64,000 nt of DNA, taken from contig JAPLGO010000038.1 in NCBI GenBank assembly GCA_026390115.1, forward strand, positions 124,001 through 188,000. The letters run 5' to 3'. Origin of the DNA: Campylobacterales bacterium. GTDB lineage: Bacteria; Campylobacterota; Campylobacteria; Campylobacterales; Sulfurimonadaceae. Shown here piece after piece: positions 52,774-62,212 of the stretch. Position numbers and translations under genes: made by a program. The notes under the pieces are model-generated. The model was not told the DNA's origin and did no database searches. It saw only the letters and a list, made by a program, of their open reading frames with translations. The number at the start of each line of letters is the position of its first letter. Positions within the stretch are counted from its first letter, which is position 1.

Positions 52774-54774
52774 CTAAATCGCTACCATGGCGATGTAATA
52801 ACAACGCATACAGCGTTCAGCTTCGCTGAGAGCCTGTTCTTGTGTAAAGCCCAAGTTAACCTCTTTGTTGTTGTCTTTTCTAATATCGACACCGAGAATT
52901 TCACTATGTTCTCGCGGTAAACCTGGCAACCAGCCCTTTATCTTCTCTTTTTTGTTGTAAACATGCAGTTTACGAAGATGGTCTTCCATAATTTCATCGT
53001 CTGTGAGGGTAATTTCGCCGTTTTGCAGGTATCTACTCATAACCGAAGAAGCTCTTTTTGCCTGCCCGACTGCGTTAACAATTGTCATAGGACCATATTC
53101 ACAATCCCCCGAAGCAAAGATGCCGGTGCGAGAAGTCATATAATCTTTGCCATTTGTTTTGATAGTTCCCCATGAGGTTTTTTCTATCTCCCACTCTTCC
53201 GGCAAAAGCTTCAAATCGGCTGCCTGAGATACCGCAGGAATTAAGAAATCCGTTTCAATGACATAAGATTCGCCTTCAACTTTTACAAGTTCTGCACGAC
53301 CGCCATTTGGATCCGGAACCAACTCAAATTTATCGACTAAAAGAGATTTGAGCACATTCTCATCATCATTCATTCTTGCTACTGCCGAGTGAAATAAAAA
53401 CTCAACTCCCTCTTCTACAGCTTCATGATACTCTTCATAGGTCGTATTTCTGATAATCGTTTTTTCATCACGGCGATAAATCATATAAACTTTTTTTGCA
53501 TTTGCTCGGATTGCACATCGCACAACATCCATAGAAGTAAAACCGCCACCGACGCAAACAACAGTTTTTCCAGTTAAATCGACCGCTTCCCCGATGCCGT
53601 ATTTGTCCCAAAGATTAATCTGATCAAGCATCTCAATAGCCGACCAGTAACCCTTAATCTCAAATCTTTCATTATCACAATACACTTTTTTGGAGATACG
53701 TGTTCCGGTAGCAACCATAGTTGCATCATAATCGCTTTCAAATTTTCGCATGTCTTCGGCAGTAATTTTTCTGTTAACTAAGAAATTAACACCCATATCT
53801 CGGACGCACTCGATATCTTGATTATATTTTCCTATTGGCATACGGTATTCAGGAACACCGACAGCAACTTCACCGCCTAAAACAGGAAGTTCTTCGTAAA
53901 CATCCACCTCTACGCCCTCAGCCGCTAAATAGTAAGCTGTTGTAAGTCCTGCAGGGCCTGCACCGATTACTGCTACTTTTTTTCCAGTACTTGGTTTTTT
54001 CTCCATAGGATGAAAAAAGCCGTATCCGTGGTCAGTCTCCCAATCTGCACCGAGTCTCTTGAGTGCCATGATAGAAATAGGTTCATCAAGGTTTGTTCTT
54101 CTGCAAGCCTCTTCACACGGGTGTGGGCAAACGCGGCCGCAAACATGTGCCAAAGGCATAGTTTGACGGGTAGCAAGAAGGGAATCATCAAATCTTAAAT
54201 CTCTTACACCCTCAATATAAGCAGGGATGTCAACATGCGCAGGACAAGCGTCCGTACATGGAGCCGTAATTTTTGCAATGTAGCCAACACTTTCATTGTA
54301 ATGTTTTGAAGGTTTTTGCTCATTGATACATGCCATAAACTCATCTTCAAAGTGGTGCATTAAATCTAAAATAGGATTTGGAACGGTTTTTCCAATTTCG
54401 CATTTAGAGGTAATCTGCATACTTTTGCCAATTTCTTTTAAGTGGTTTAAATCAGAAACAGACCCTTCCCCGCGAGCAATTTTATCGAGTTGGTCATACA
54501 AAATTCTGCCGCCCCATCTTCCGGGTGCGCATCTTCCACATGCCTCGGAGTACTCTTGGTATTGTGCAGCATACTCCATCGCAAGACGGATTACATCTAC
54601 ATCTTCACTGAATAAAGACACACCGTCCCAGCCTATAAAAGCTTTTGAATCACGGTGGGAGTCATATTGTGCGGGTAGGTTATAGGCTGATTCTTGCCAC
54701 TCATCATGCGGCTTATTGACATTGTTTACCAACTCACCATTCCAAGTAGAAAAATAGACTTTACTCAAAATCAA
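52774..54774 (-). CDS. NuoF-position hybrid: NuoF Fe-S tail fused to GltD-like flavoprotein
   Basis: 666 residues. Residues about 60-150 resemble the C-terminal Fe-S region of NuoF, but the C-x2-C-x2-C motif reads C79-GR-C82-AP-G85, so the third cysteine is lost; C125 remains. Residues about 170-245 are a GltD/NfnB-type two-cluster domain (C173, C177, C212, C216, C220, C224). Then come an FAD site GAGPAGL (271-277) and an NAD(P) site GGGFTSMD (409-416) with YRRDEK. No NuoF NADH/FMN domain (SLBB/Rossmann) is present. It occupies the nuoF slot and should deliver electrons, from NAD(P)H or ferredoxin, to NuoG. The electron donor is not proven. Confidence 0.85.
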   Translation of the reverse strand: MILSKVYFSTWNGELVNNVNKPHDEWQESAYNLPAQYDSHRDSKAFIGWDGVSLFSEDVDVIRLAMEYAAQYQEYSEACGRCAPGRWGGRILYDQLDKIARGEGSVSDLNHLKEIGKSMQITSKCEIGKTVPNPILDLMHHFEDEFMACINEQKPSKHYNESVGYIAKITAPCTDACPAHVDIPAYIEGVRDLRFDDSLLATRQTMPLAHVCGRVCPHPCEEACRRTNLDEPISIMALKRLGADWETDHGYGFFHPMEKKPSTGKKVAVIGAGPAGLTTAYYLAAEGVEVDVYEELPVLGGEVAVGVPEYRMPIGKYNQDIECVRDMGVNFLVNRKITAEDMRKFESDYDATMVATGTRISKKVYCDNERFEIKGYWSAIEMLDQINLWDKYGIGEAVDLTGKTVVCVGGGFTSMDVVRCAIRANAKKVYMIYRRDEKTIIRNTTYEEYHEAVEEGVEFLFHSAVARMNDDENVLKSLLVDKFELVPDPNGGRAELVKVEGESYVIETDFLIPAVSQAADLKLLPEEWEIEKTSWGTIKTNGKDYMTSRTGIFASGDCEYGPMTIVNAVGQAKRASSVMSRYLQNGEITLTDDEIMEDHLRKLHVYNKKEKIKGWLPGLPREHSEILGVDIRKDNNKEVNLGFTQEQALSEAERCMRCYYIAMVAI

Positions 54775-54781
54775 ACCCCAT

Positions 54782-55003
54782 CTATTTTTTTGCTACGATA
54801 GTCCAATCGACTTCGTTAAACTTTAAAGAGTTCATCAACTCATAACCGCACTCTTTTACTAAATCTGCCGACTTTTGAATTGGTGAAAAATCACCGATTT
54901 CAAATAAAAAGATTGCAACTTCACCCATTTTATGCATTCCTAAAATCTCTTTCATTCGAGGTTCAAATTCACTCTTTAAACTTCTTAAATCATATCTTTT
55001 CAT
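54782..55003 (-). CDS. NuoE-position small subunit
   Basis: A 73-residue protein in the nuoE slot, without any cysteines, so it cannot carry the NuoE [2Fe-2S] cluster. It matches the small Campylobacterota-specific proteins found there (C. jejuni Cj1575c, H. pylori HP1264). Predicted as a small alpha/beta protein. It shares its first base region with the nuoD stop and ends seven bases before the hybrid NuoF. Likely a structural subunit of the input module. Confidence 0.8.
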   Translation of the reverse strand: MKRYDLRSLKSEFEPRMKEILGMHKMGEVAIFLFEIGDFSPIQKSADLVKECGYELMNSLKFNEVDWTIVAKK

Positions 55004-56244
55004 TAGCGATCAACCTCTCCAAAAACGATGTTTGTTGTACCGATTATTGAAACAACATCCGGAATATAATGCCCCGGCAAAAGGTCTGTTAAAATCCCTG
55101 TATGCCAAAAAGAGGGTGCACGAAGCTTCAATCTATATGGGTATGGTCCGCCTTGAGAATTTATATAAAATCCCAGCTCACCTTTTGGCGATTCTGTAGC
55201 CACATAAACCTCTCCGACAGGAGGTCTCATCCCTTGCGTTACAAGTACAAAGTGCTGCATCAAAGAGTAGTTCTGCGTCATAATATCTAGCTTAGAAGCT
55301 GATATATATTTTGGAGCATGCGCCATCAGCTCTGTCTGATTATTTTTGACACAAGCCGCGTACATATCCATTGTCTGATAAAGAATCTTTGCAGACTCTC
55401 TCATCTCTTCCATGTATATACGATATCTTGCGAAGTTATCGCCCTTGTCAGAGAACGGAACACTAAATTCTACTTCATCATAAAGCTCATAAGGCTCTTC
55501 TTTACGAATATCCCATGCTGTTCCGCTTGCTCGAAGCATTGGACCAGTACAACCCCATGAGAGTGAAAGTTCTTTAGAAATATGTCCAACTTCTTCCATT
55601 CTCATGAGCCAGATACGGTTTGTATCTAGTAAATCTTCATAATCTTTAATATTTTGAGGCAATTTATCTAAAAAAGTTTTTAATTGAATCAAAAAAGTAT
55701 CTTGAATATCCAGAGGAACACCGCCGATACGTATAGCGGAGTGCGTAAGTCTCGCTCCACAATACCCCTCGATAATGTCCATCAGATACTCTCTTTCACG
55801 GAAGGCAAAAAGGAAGACTGTCATAGCCCCGATATCAAGCGCAGTTGTTGCCAACCAGAAAAGGTGAGACATAATACGGTTAATCTCGAGTAGCATCATG
55901 CGGATAACTTTTGCACGGCGAGGAACTTCTAAACCGATAAGTTTCTCAACTGCTAAAGCAAAACCGTAGTTGTTCGAGCTTGATGCGATATAGTCCATAC
56001 GGTCAGTTGTCGGCATGAACTCATTATAAATCATATTTTCAGCCATCTTCTCCATTCCGCGGTGGAGGTATCCTATATCAGGATGTGCTTTTACAATCTG
56101 CTCTTGCTGGAGGTGAAGCATCAAACGAAGCTGTCCATGCGCCGATGGATGCTGAGGACCAAAGTTTAGGATAATCTCATTATCATCTCTATCGAATGTG
56201 ATATTTTCAAAAAATGGTGTTAATCTATTTGTTATTTGTGCCAT
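55003..56244 (-). CDS. nuoD: complex I subunit D (49 kDa)
   Basis: 413 residues of the hydrogenase-large-subunit fold. [16 protein letters not shown] holds the quinone-site His, and [10 protein letters not shown] and [15 protein letters not shown] follow; the C-terminal VFGEVDR is conserved. With NuoB and NuoH it forms the quinone-reducing site. 11 bases after nuoC. Confidence 0.95.
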   Translation of the reverse strand: MAQITNRLTPFFENITFDRDDNEIILNFGPQHPSAHGQLRLMLHLQQEQIVKAHPDIGYLHRGMEKMAENMIYNEFMPTTDRMDYIASSSNNYGFALAVEKLIGLEVPRRAKVIRMMLLEINRIMSHLFWLATTALDIGAMTVFLFAFREREYLMDIIEGYCGARLTHSAIRIGGVPLDIQDTFLIQLKTFLDKLPQNIKDYEDLLDTNRIWLMRMEEVGHISKELSLSWGCTGPMLRASGTAWDIRKEEPYELYDEVEFSVPFSDKGDNFARYRIYMEEMRESAKILYQTMDMYAACVKNNQTELMAHAPKYISASKLDIMTQNYSLMQHFVLVTQGMRPPVGEVYVATESPKGELGFYINSQGGPYPYRLKLRAPSFWHTGILTDLLPGHYIPDVVSIIGTTNIVFGEVDR

Positions 56245-56255
56245 ATTTTACCACC

Positions 56256-57062
56256 CTATCTTTGTGGGTCGTCAATAACCACTGACGACTTTTTATCAAA
56301 TTTTTTAATCATGAACACGCCGCCCTCTTCTTGGTAGCTCTGCTCAGTTTTTGGTTCATGTCCTGTAATAACTGTGCCTTTTGGAACTTCAAATCCGAGT
56401 CTTGCAAATCGTTCTGAATCATATCTGTCCACTCTTGCAGGATCACGAAGTTCAGGCCCGATGATATCTCTTGCCTCTTTCCCGTAAATCTTATCTATTT
56501 CATACCAAGCAGCAAATTCATCGCCTTCTAGAGGGTAAGTTTTAAGAAGTGGATGTCCTTGCCAGTCGTACGGTAAAAGAATTCTTTTCATAAAAGGATG
56601 TCCATTCGCCTCAATGCCGAACATGTCAAACATTTCTCTTTCAGACCAATCGGCAGAACGGAAAAGTTCGTTCACGGAATTTACTGCCTGTCCATTTTCT
56701 ATAAACATCTTAATACGAACTCTTTTGCGTTTGTTCATGCTCAGCATCTGATAAAAAATCTCAAATTTGTTCTCTTTAGCCAACCAGTCAATTGCACTCA
56801 TTTCCGTTAATTGTGTATATTCAAGTTCATCTCTCAGAAGTTCAAGAACTCCATAATTGTTTTTTGCATGAATGTAAACAACCATCTGCCCAACTTGAAT
56901 ATAAGCATCACTTACTTCAAATTTTGCTTTTATAGCCGCTAAATCTGCTGCGAAAACCGCATCGTTTTCAATGGCTTCTTTAGGCACTTGCGGAGAGATA
57001 TAAAATCTGTCTGTGTAGTACGGTTTTGCTTGTACATTGTCTTTAGGTGTATAGGCTCTCAT
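56256..57062 (-). CDS. nuoC: complex I subunit C (30 kDa)
   Basis: 268 residues, not fused to NuoD as in E. coli. SEREMFDMFGIEANGHPFMKR is the 30-kDa signature, and KTYPLEGDEF follows. The longer C-terminal tail and N-terminal extension are usual in Campylobacterota. Shares a base with nuoB. Confidence 0.95.
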   Translation of the reverse strand: MRAYTPKDNVQAKPYYTDRFYISPQVPKEAIENDAVFAADLAAIKAKFEVSDAYIQVGQMVVYIHAKNNYGVLELLRDELEYTQLTEMSAIDWLAKENKFEIFYQMLSMNKRKRVRIKMFIENGQAVNSVNELFRSADWSEREMFDMFGIEANGHPFMKRILLPYDWQGHPLLKTYPLEGDEFAAWYEIDKIYGKEARDIIGPELRDPARVDRYDSERFARLGFEVPKGTVITGHEPKTEQSYQEEGGVFMIKKFDKKSSVVIDDPQR

Positions 57063-57571
57063 TACATCAACCTTTTTGGTTTTTGTGCATTACCGGCTTT
57101 GTTCGCACGAATTTTTTTCTGAAGCAACATGACACCATACTGAAGCGTTTCCGGTCTTGGTGCACATCCCGGTAAATACAAATCAACCGGAATAATTCTA
57201 TCAACACCCTGGACAGTTGCATAGGTGTTAAACATACCGCCCGTGTTTGCACATGAACCCATTGAAATAACCCATCGTGGTTCGGTCATTTGGTCATAAA
57301 GTCTTTTAATAAACTCTGCATGTTTTTTTGTAAGCGTTCCTGCAACTATCATAACATCTGCTTGACGAGGAGAAGCTCTAAAAATAGTGCCGTAACGGTC
57401 AAAGTCAAATCTTGACGCGCCCGAAGCCATCATCTCGATACCGCAACAAGCCAATCCATAAGTCAGTGCCCAAAGAGAGTTTGAACGACCCCAGTTTACG
57501 ATTTTGTCAATACTTGTAAGTGCGACGGGTAAACCGCCATCCTGTGTATAATTTATTTTATGTTGTGCCAT
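57062..57571 (-). CDS. nuoB: complex I subunit B (cluster N2)
   Basis: 169 residues. The ligands of the terminal cluster N2 are seen: [17 protein letters not shown] and PGCAPRPE. Electrons pass from here to menaquinone. It overlaps the 3' end of nuoA by 19 bases. Confidence 0.96.
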   Translation of the reverse strand: MAQHKINYTQDGGLPVALTSIDKIVNWGRSNSLWALTYGLACCGIEMMASGASRFDFDRYGTIFRASPRQADVMIVAGTLTKKHAEFIKRLYDQMTEPRWVISMGSCANTGGMFNTYATVQGVDRIIPVDLYLPGCAPRPETLQYGVMLLQKKIRANKAGNAQKPKRLM

Positions 57572-57942
57572 TCAAGCGCTCCTTTTTTCCATGCATATAC
57601 AAAACCAATTGCAAGCAGCAAGATAAACATTAACATCTCAGCAAAACCGAACCAGCCAAGTGCCTTGAAATCAACCGCCCAAGGGAACATAAAAACAATC
57701 TCTACATCAAACAATAAAAAAAGAAGTGCAAAAAGGTAAAACTGAGGCGAAATTCTATTTGGCTGCTTCGTAACCTCAGGACCACACTCGTAAACCGATA
57801 ACCTAATTTTTTCGCTATCTTTGCGTGCGAGTGCACGACTGGCAAGACGAGCGATTATCGTTGTTGCCGTAAATGCACCGAATGTTATTACAAAAAGTAC
57901 AAATACCCCAAAATACGGATTTGCTGTAGCAATATGTTCCAT
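57553..57942 (-). CDS. nuoA: complex I membrane subunit A
   Basis: A 129-residue three-helix subunit and first gene of the operon. YECGPEVT and [13 protein letters not shown] are the family signatures. I start it at the ATG at 57942, just after AGGTAGG; the frame remains open to 57972 but that leader is unlikely to be translated. Confidence 0.94.
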   Translation of the reverse strand: MEHIATANPYFGVFVLFVITFGAFTATTIIARLASRALARKDSEKIRLSVYECGPEVTKQPNRISPQFYLFALLFLLFDVEIVFMFPWAVDFKALGWFGFAEMLMFILLLAIGFVYAWKKGALEWHNIK

Positions 57943-58284
57943 ATAACCTACCTTTAAATTTAACAATTGCATTCCTTGAAATACAACTATTTAATATATT
58001 TGTTTTCAAATACCAAAAAGTATCAGAAAAAACAGTTAGTGCACTATAACAAAAAGAGTATTAAATATAAGAGTTACGGATATTAAGAAATAAAAGAATG
58101 TCACAAATTGCAACACTAAATTTGGCATACAAATGTGAATGTACCGAATGGTGACACTTTTTGTTCCTTTTTGGGTAAATGCTATTTTATTTCATATTCT
58201 GAGTTTCTGTCGCTTTTGACTGAGTGTAATCCACTCGTAACCAAACTTTTTTATACTTTCACCAACAAAAAACAAGGAAACAAA
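57943..58284. other. 342-base divergent regulatory region between nuo and porin
   Basis: No gene. For nuo, a minus-strand TATAGT lies at 58048-58043 and would give a leader near 95 bases. For the porin, TTTTTTATACT places a -10 at 58252-58257. A small dyad GAGTG/CACTC at about 58222-58236 sits just upstream of the porin promoter and could be an operator. All are candidates by eye. Confidence 0.45.
58252..58257 (+). promoter_or_regulatory. -10 box for porin
   Basis: TATACT preceded by a T-run, giving a leader of about 20 bases that holds AAGGAA (58274-58279) before the ATG at 58285. Confidence 0.5.
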
Positions 58285-59514
58285 ATGAATAAAATCGTTT
58301 TATCAGCTATAGCTGCTTTAACTATCGGTTCGATTGCTGCATCTGCAAGTGATGTTAAATTTTATACAGACGCAAACGGACAAGTGTTTACAATGCCGGC
58401 TGAAGGTCGTACAGAGGTTGTTTCTAAAGAAACTCCGGTATTTGCTAATACTTCTAAATTAGATTTTAGCGGTCTTCATTACTTAGGTTATGACTATAAG
58501 AGTACAAGTGATTTAAATAAAGCTGATATAACAGCAAATGGTCTTACTCCTGCTGATAAAACAGGTACAGCCACTGGTGCCTTTGAAATGCGTCGTAACT
58601 ATGTTCAGGCAAAAGGATTTTTCTTTGAAGATCCAAAAAGTTATGCGCGTATAACTTTAGATACTACATATAATGCGGACGGATATAATGCTGTTATCGT
58701 TAAATATGCCTACATCTATTTAAATGAAGTTTTACCATTCACAGGTGTTGAATTCGGTCAAGCGCACCGTCCATGGATAGATTACGAAGAGCATAACGGC
58801 TGGTTTTACCGTTCAATCTCTAAAGTTTTAACAGAAGCGGATGAAACAGCAAATTTATCTAACTCAGCAGATTTAGGTGTGAATTTTAAAACAAAAACTG
58901 ACCACTTTACATCAGAAATCGGTCTATTTAATGGTGAAGGTTACCATGGTAAAGATGGAGCAAACGATAAAATCGGTACTGGCAACTCTTTAGAGTGGAG
59001 ATTGACAGCTGCGATGCTCGGTGACGGCAAAACACACCGTCATGATACAAAAGATACTTGGTTTGACGCATCATTCTGGGGTCAATTAAATGCTAAAAAC
59101 TCTTCAAATGAAGATGCAAAAAAAGATGCTCAAAGCTATAAAATTTATGGCTTACATACGGTTTATAACATGCCATCATTATTATTATCAGCTCAATACA
59201 TTAAAGCTGATAATGATAATAAAGTTACTTATAAAAAGAATGGTTCTGGCTACTCAGCAAATGCCACATACCGTATGGGCAAAAATTATCAGTATGAAAT
59301 CTTAGCGCGTGCTGACGGTTGGACAGCTAAAGAAGATGGTCTTGATGATTTAAACACAAACAATTATATCTATGGTGCAGCATGGAAAGAAAACAAAAAC
59401 TTAAAATGGATTTTAAATGGTCAAACATTTAAAGCTAAAGACCATGGTAACTACGCGGGTGCCGTTGTTCAAGATTATACAGCCGGTTTGTTAACTGCTG
59501 AAATTAGCTGGTAA
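58285..59514 (+). CDS. outer-membrane porin
   Basis: A 409-residue beta-barrel protein. The signal peptide is KIVLSAIAALTIGSIAASAS. The mature chain has alternating amphipathic strands, aromatic girdles, and ends in ISW, a Bam-type terminal aromatic. RITLDTTYN and EVLPFTGVEFGQAHRPW resemble general or phosphate-selective porins of Campylobacterota, but the specificity cannot be assigned. The ATG at 58285 is preceded by AAGGAA; the open frame upstream to 58135 lacks a site and a signal sequence. A strong promoter and a clean terminator suggest an abundant protein. Confidence 0.8.
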   Translation: MNKIVLSAIAALTIGSIAASASDVKFYTDANGQVFTMPAEGRTEVVSKETPVFANTSKLDFSGLHYLGYDYKSTSDLNKADITANGLTPADKTGTATGAFEMRRNYVQAKGFFFEDPKSYARITLDTTYNADGYNAVIVKYAYIYLNEVLPFTGVEFGQAHRPWIDYEEHNGWFYRSISKVLTEADETANLSNSADLGVNFKTKTDHFTSEIGLFNGEGYHGKDGANDKIGTGNSLEWRLTAAMLGDGKTHRHDTKDTWFDASFWGQLNAKNSSNEDAKKDAQSYKIYGLHTVYNMPSLLLSAQYIKADNDNKVTYKKNGSGYSANATYRMGKNYQYEILARADGWTAKEDGLDDLNTNNYIYGAAWKENKNLKWILNGQTFKAKDHGNYAGAVVQDYTAGLLTAEISW

Positions 59515-59558
59515 GCCCTACAAAAACTCATTTTAAAATTCATTCATTCCCCTGTTTA

Positions 59559-59582
59559 TATAAAGCCTCTTTAGGCTTTATA
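59559..59582 (+). terminator. terminator after porin
   Basis: Perfect 9-bp stem TATAAAGCC / GGCTTTATA with a 6-base loop, followed by a pyrimidine-rich stretch with CCCTTTTT. Confidence 0.75.
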
Positions 59583-59714
59583 TTCGCCTCCCTTTTTAAA
59601 CATATACATCAAAGTTTATGATATTAATTTGGCTATATTCATATTCAAGCAAAGCTATTTGAGTTAAAAATGATTCAATAAGACTGAGAGAAGAAGTGAA
59701 AGTTTTTATGGCAA

Positions 59715-60674
59715 CTAATATTTGAGTCCTATCTTTTTTAAAGCTCTATTTATATTTTTAATTTGACTATTTTTATCTCTACACCAGTTTGGTGCAAGCA
59801 GTGTATTATCATTAATTCCGGCAGTAACCCTTTGAACCGAGACACTCTTGGGCTTCATCTGAATAGATTTTACCAATACATCCAGATACTCTTCTTCACT
59901 AATCGGAATAAAACTGCCACTGATAAAATCATTTGCAAGTGCAGTCTTTTTTACAACATAGAGAGGATGGTACTTAACTGAGTCGATTTCCCATTCATAA
60001 GCTTGTTTAGAAGTTTCAAGCATCATCTCTTTGGTCTCATCCGGCAGACCGAAGATGAGATGCCCGCAAACATTTAGGCCTTTTGTTTTTGCCTTTGTAA
60101 TCCATTTTTTTACATTTGCACTGTCATGTCCGCGGTTGATTTTTTTGAGTGTCTCATCATATACTGATTGAATACCAAATTCAATCCAAATTTCTTTTTC
60201 GCGGCTAAGTTTCGCAAGATAATCAAGTGTTTCGTCCGTGACGCTGTCCGAGCGAGTTCCAATGCTAAGACCCAAAACGTTATCAAACGAGAGGGCTTTT
60301 TCGTAGAGGGCTTTTAGCGTATCAAATGGAGCATATGTGTTTGTAAAAGATTGAAAATAGACAATAAATTTTTGAGCGCCATACTCACTTTTTTGTCGTT
60401 TGCTGATTGCATTAAATTGGATTTCCAATTGTTGCAGCTGTTTTTTAAGGAATGGATTTTCAGTTGAATGAAGGTTGAGATGAAACCCTTTTAGTTCTTG
60501 TATTTGATTTGTACTTGCACTGAAAGAGTCATTTTCGCAAAATGTACATCCGCCATAAGCCGCTGTTCCATCTATGTTAGGGCAGGTGAAACCGGAGATA
60601 TTTATACCTACTTTGTAAACTTTGCAACCAAATTTTTTGCTGAGATAGTTGCCGTAAGTATATATCTGCTCCAT
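59715..60674 (-). CDS. YhcC-family radical SAM protein
   Basis: A 319-residue radical SAM enzyme of the TIGR01212/YhcC type. The cluster cysteines have the family spacing C31-x11-C43-x2-C46 (TCPNIDGTAAYGGCTFC), and HLIFGLPDETKEMM and SVKYHPLYVVK are further family blocks. The reaction is uncertain; related Elp3-like proteins modify RNA or proteins. The start ATG lies two bases after the purF stop and lacks a Shine-Dalgarno, so it probably depends on translational coupling. The open frame extends upstream inside purF but is not likely used. Confidence 0.83.
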   Translation of the reverse strand: MEQIYTYGNYLSKKFGCKVYKVGINISGFTCPNIDGTAAYGGCTFCENDSFSASTNQIQELKGFHLNLHSTENPFLKKQLQQLEIQFNAISKRQKSEYGAQKFIVYFQSFTNTYAPFDTLKALYEKALSFDNVLGLSIGTRSDSVTDETLDYLAKLSREKEIWIEFGIQSVYDETLKKINRGHDSANVKKWITKAKTKGLNVCGHLIFGLPDETKEMMLETSKQAYEWEIDSVKYHPLYVVKKTALANDFISGSFIPISEEEYLDVLVKSIQMKPKSVSVQRVTAGINDNTLLAPNWCRDKNSQIKNINRALKKIGLKY

Positions 60675-60676
60675 AT

Positions 60677-62020
60677 TTAAACTATATATTCGCCTGTAAA
60701 ACAAGCTGTACAGTAATCATTGGATGTGTTGTTGACGCTTCTGAGCAGGGCGGCAGAATCAAGATATGCCAAAGAGTCGGCTTCAATAAAATCGCATATT
60801 TCCTGTGTAGTCATGTTCGCCGCTATGAGTTTCTCTTTGTCCGGAGTATCAACGCCGTAAAAACATGGGTCAGTTGTCGGAGGGCTGGAGATTCGCATGT
60901 GAACTTCGCTTGCTCCTGCTTCTTTTAACATTTTTACTATTCTTCTTGAGGTAGTTCCACGAACAATCGAATCATCTATTACGATAATTTTTTTACCCTT
61001 TATTGTATCTGTCATAGGTGAGAGTTTCATCTTTACCTTTAGGTCTCTCATCTCTTGCGTAGGCTCTATAAAAGTTCTGCCTATATAGTGGTTTCTCATA
61101 ATTCCCATCTCGTAAGGAATTCCACTCGCTTGAGCGTAACCAATAGCCGCAGGAACTCCGCCGTCAGGAACAGGAATAACCATGTCAGCTTCTACAGGTT
61201 GTATTTTTGCAAGCTCAATGCCCATGTTTTTTCTCATCTGATACACACTCTGACCAAACACTTTTGAATCCGGTCTGGCAAAATAAACATACTCAAAAAT
61301 ACATTTTTTTGGAGTAGGTTCAAAAACTTTTATAGAGATAGGCGCTTTATCTTCTTCAAAAATAAGAAGCTCCCCCGGTTCTACATCACGAATAAAAGTA
61401 GCACCGATTAAATCAAAAGCACATGTCTCGCTTGCTACAACATAGCCTCCGTTTGCGATGCGACCAAGGCTGAGCGGGCGAAAACCGTGACGGTCTCGCA
61501 TGGCAAACATTTTTGTTCTGCTCAAAAAAACTAAAGAAAAAGCACCCTCAATTTTGTTTACGGCATCTATAATTCTGTCAATCAGTTTTTCTTTTTCACT
61601 CTTTGCAATGAGGTGAATAAGGTTTTCTGTGTCCATAAAAGTTTGAAAAATTGCACCTTTTTTAATAAGTGCCTCGCGAATTTCATGAGCGTTTGTCAGA
61701 TTTCCATTGTGCACTATCGCCATCTCGCCTAAATCATATCTTGCAAAAACAGGCTGGGCATCAAGAATTGAGTCATCTCCGGCAGTTGAGTAACGTGTAT
61801 GACCTATGGCACTGGTTCCGCTAAGTGTTTTAAGTTTATCTTCATTGAAAACGCTCATAACTAAGCCACGATCTTTAATTGTATGAAGTTTTACGCCATC
61901 TGAAGAGCTTATTCCAGCTGCTTCTTGACCACGGTGTTGCAAAGCGTGAAGCGAAAAGTAAGCTAACTTTGAAGCCGCTTTATGACCAAATATACCAACA
62001 ACCGCACACTTTTCATTCAT
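60677..62020 (-). CDS. purF: amidophosphoribosyltransferase, Fe-S type
   Basis: First committed step of purine synthesis. The 447 residues begin MNEKCAVVGIFGH: the Cys is the Ntn nucleophile after removal of a four-residue propeptide. The chain has a glutaminase half with HNGNLTN and a PRTase half with IVIDDSIVRGTTS. Cysteines in KKCIFEYVYFARP, TDPCFYGVDTP and YCTACFTGEY are the four [4Fe-4S] ligands of the B. subtilis type, so the enzyme should be oxygen-sensitive and regulated by AMP-type inhibition. The ATG at 62020 is chosen because the propeptide fits; the frame runs open to 62086. Confidence 0.94.
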   Translation of the reverse strand: MNEKCAVVGIFGHKAASKLAYFSLHALQHRGQEAAGISSSDGVKLHTIKDRGLVMSVFNEDKLKTLSGTSAIGHTRYSTAGDDSILDAQPVFARYDLGEMAIVHNGNLTNAHEIREALIKKGAIFQTFMDTENLIHLIAKSEKEKLIDRIIDAVNKIEGAFSLVFLSRTKMFAMRDRHGFRPLSLGRIANGGYVVASETCAFDLIGATFIRDVEPGELLIFEEDKAPISIKVFEPTPKKCIFEYVYFARPDSKVFGQSVYQMRKNMGIELAKIQPVEADMVIPVPDGGVPAAIGYAQASGIPYEMGIMRNHYIGRTFIEPTQEMRDLKVKMKLSPMTDTIKGKKIIVIDDSIVRGTTSRRIVKMLKEAGASEVHMRISSPPTTDPCFYGVDTPDKEKLIAANMTTQEICDFIEADSLAYLDSAALLRSVNNTSNDYCTACFTGEYIV

Positions 62021-62160
62021 ATTTTCAAGCAAATTGTATATCCTTAGAAGAGATAGATAAGTAAAATAATTCGCAATTATACTCACAAAAACCTATATAA
62101 AACTTATGGTATTTATTTGAATAATAAAAGTAATAATCTTCCAAAAACTAAAAAAAAATG

Positions 62161-62177
62161 TGGAACTGATATTGCTT
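62161..62177 (+). promoter_or_regulatory. sigma-54 promoter for J-domain gene
   Basis: TGGAAC-N5-TTGCTT, with GG at 62162-62163 and GC at 62174-62175 separated by exactly ten bases, the defining sigma-54 -24/-12 spacing. The start would be near 62187, 26 bases before the ATG. Sigma-54 in Campylobacterota mainly serves rod and hook genes of the flagellum. Confidence 0.7.
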
Positions 62178-62212
62178 AATAATAAAAAAATATCCAAAGA
62201 GAGGTAGGAGAT

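Noticed and set aside
54323-54685. 120-residue plus-strand open frame
   Set aside because: Antisense to the NuoF-like hybrid gene, whose Fe-S motifs prove the minus strand.
58135-58284. 50-residue N-terminal extension of the porin
   Set aside because: It would place a signal peptide internally and crosses the -10 box; AAGGAA supports the start at 58285.
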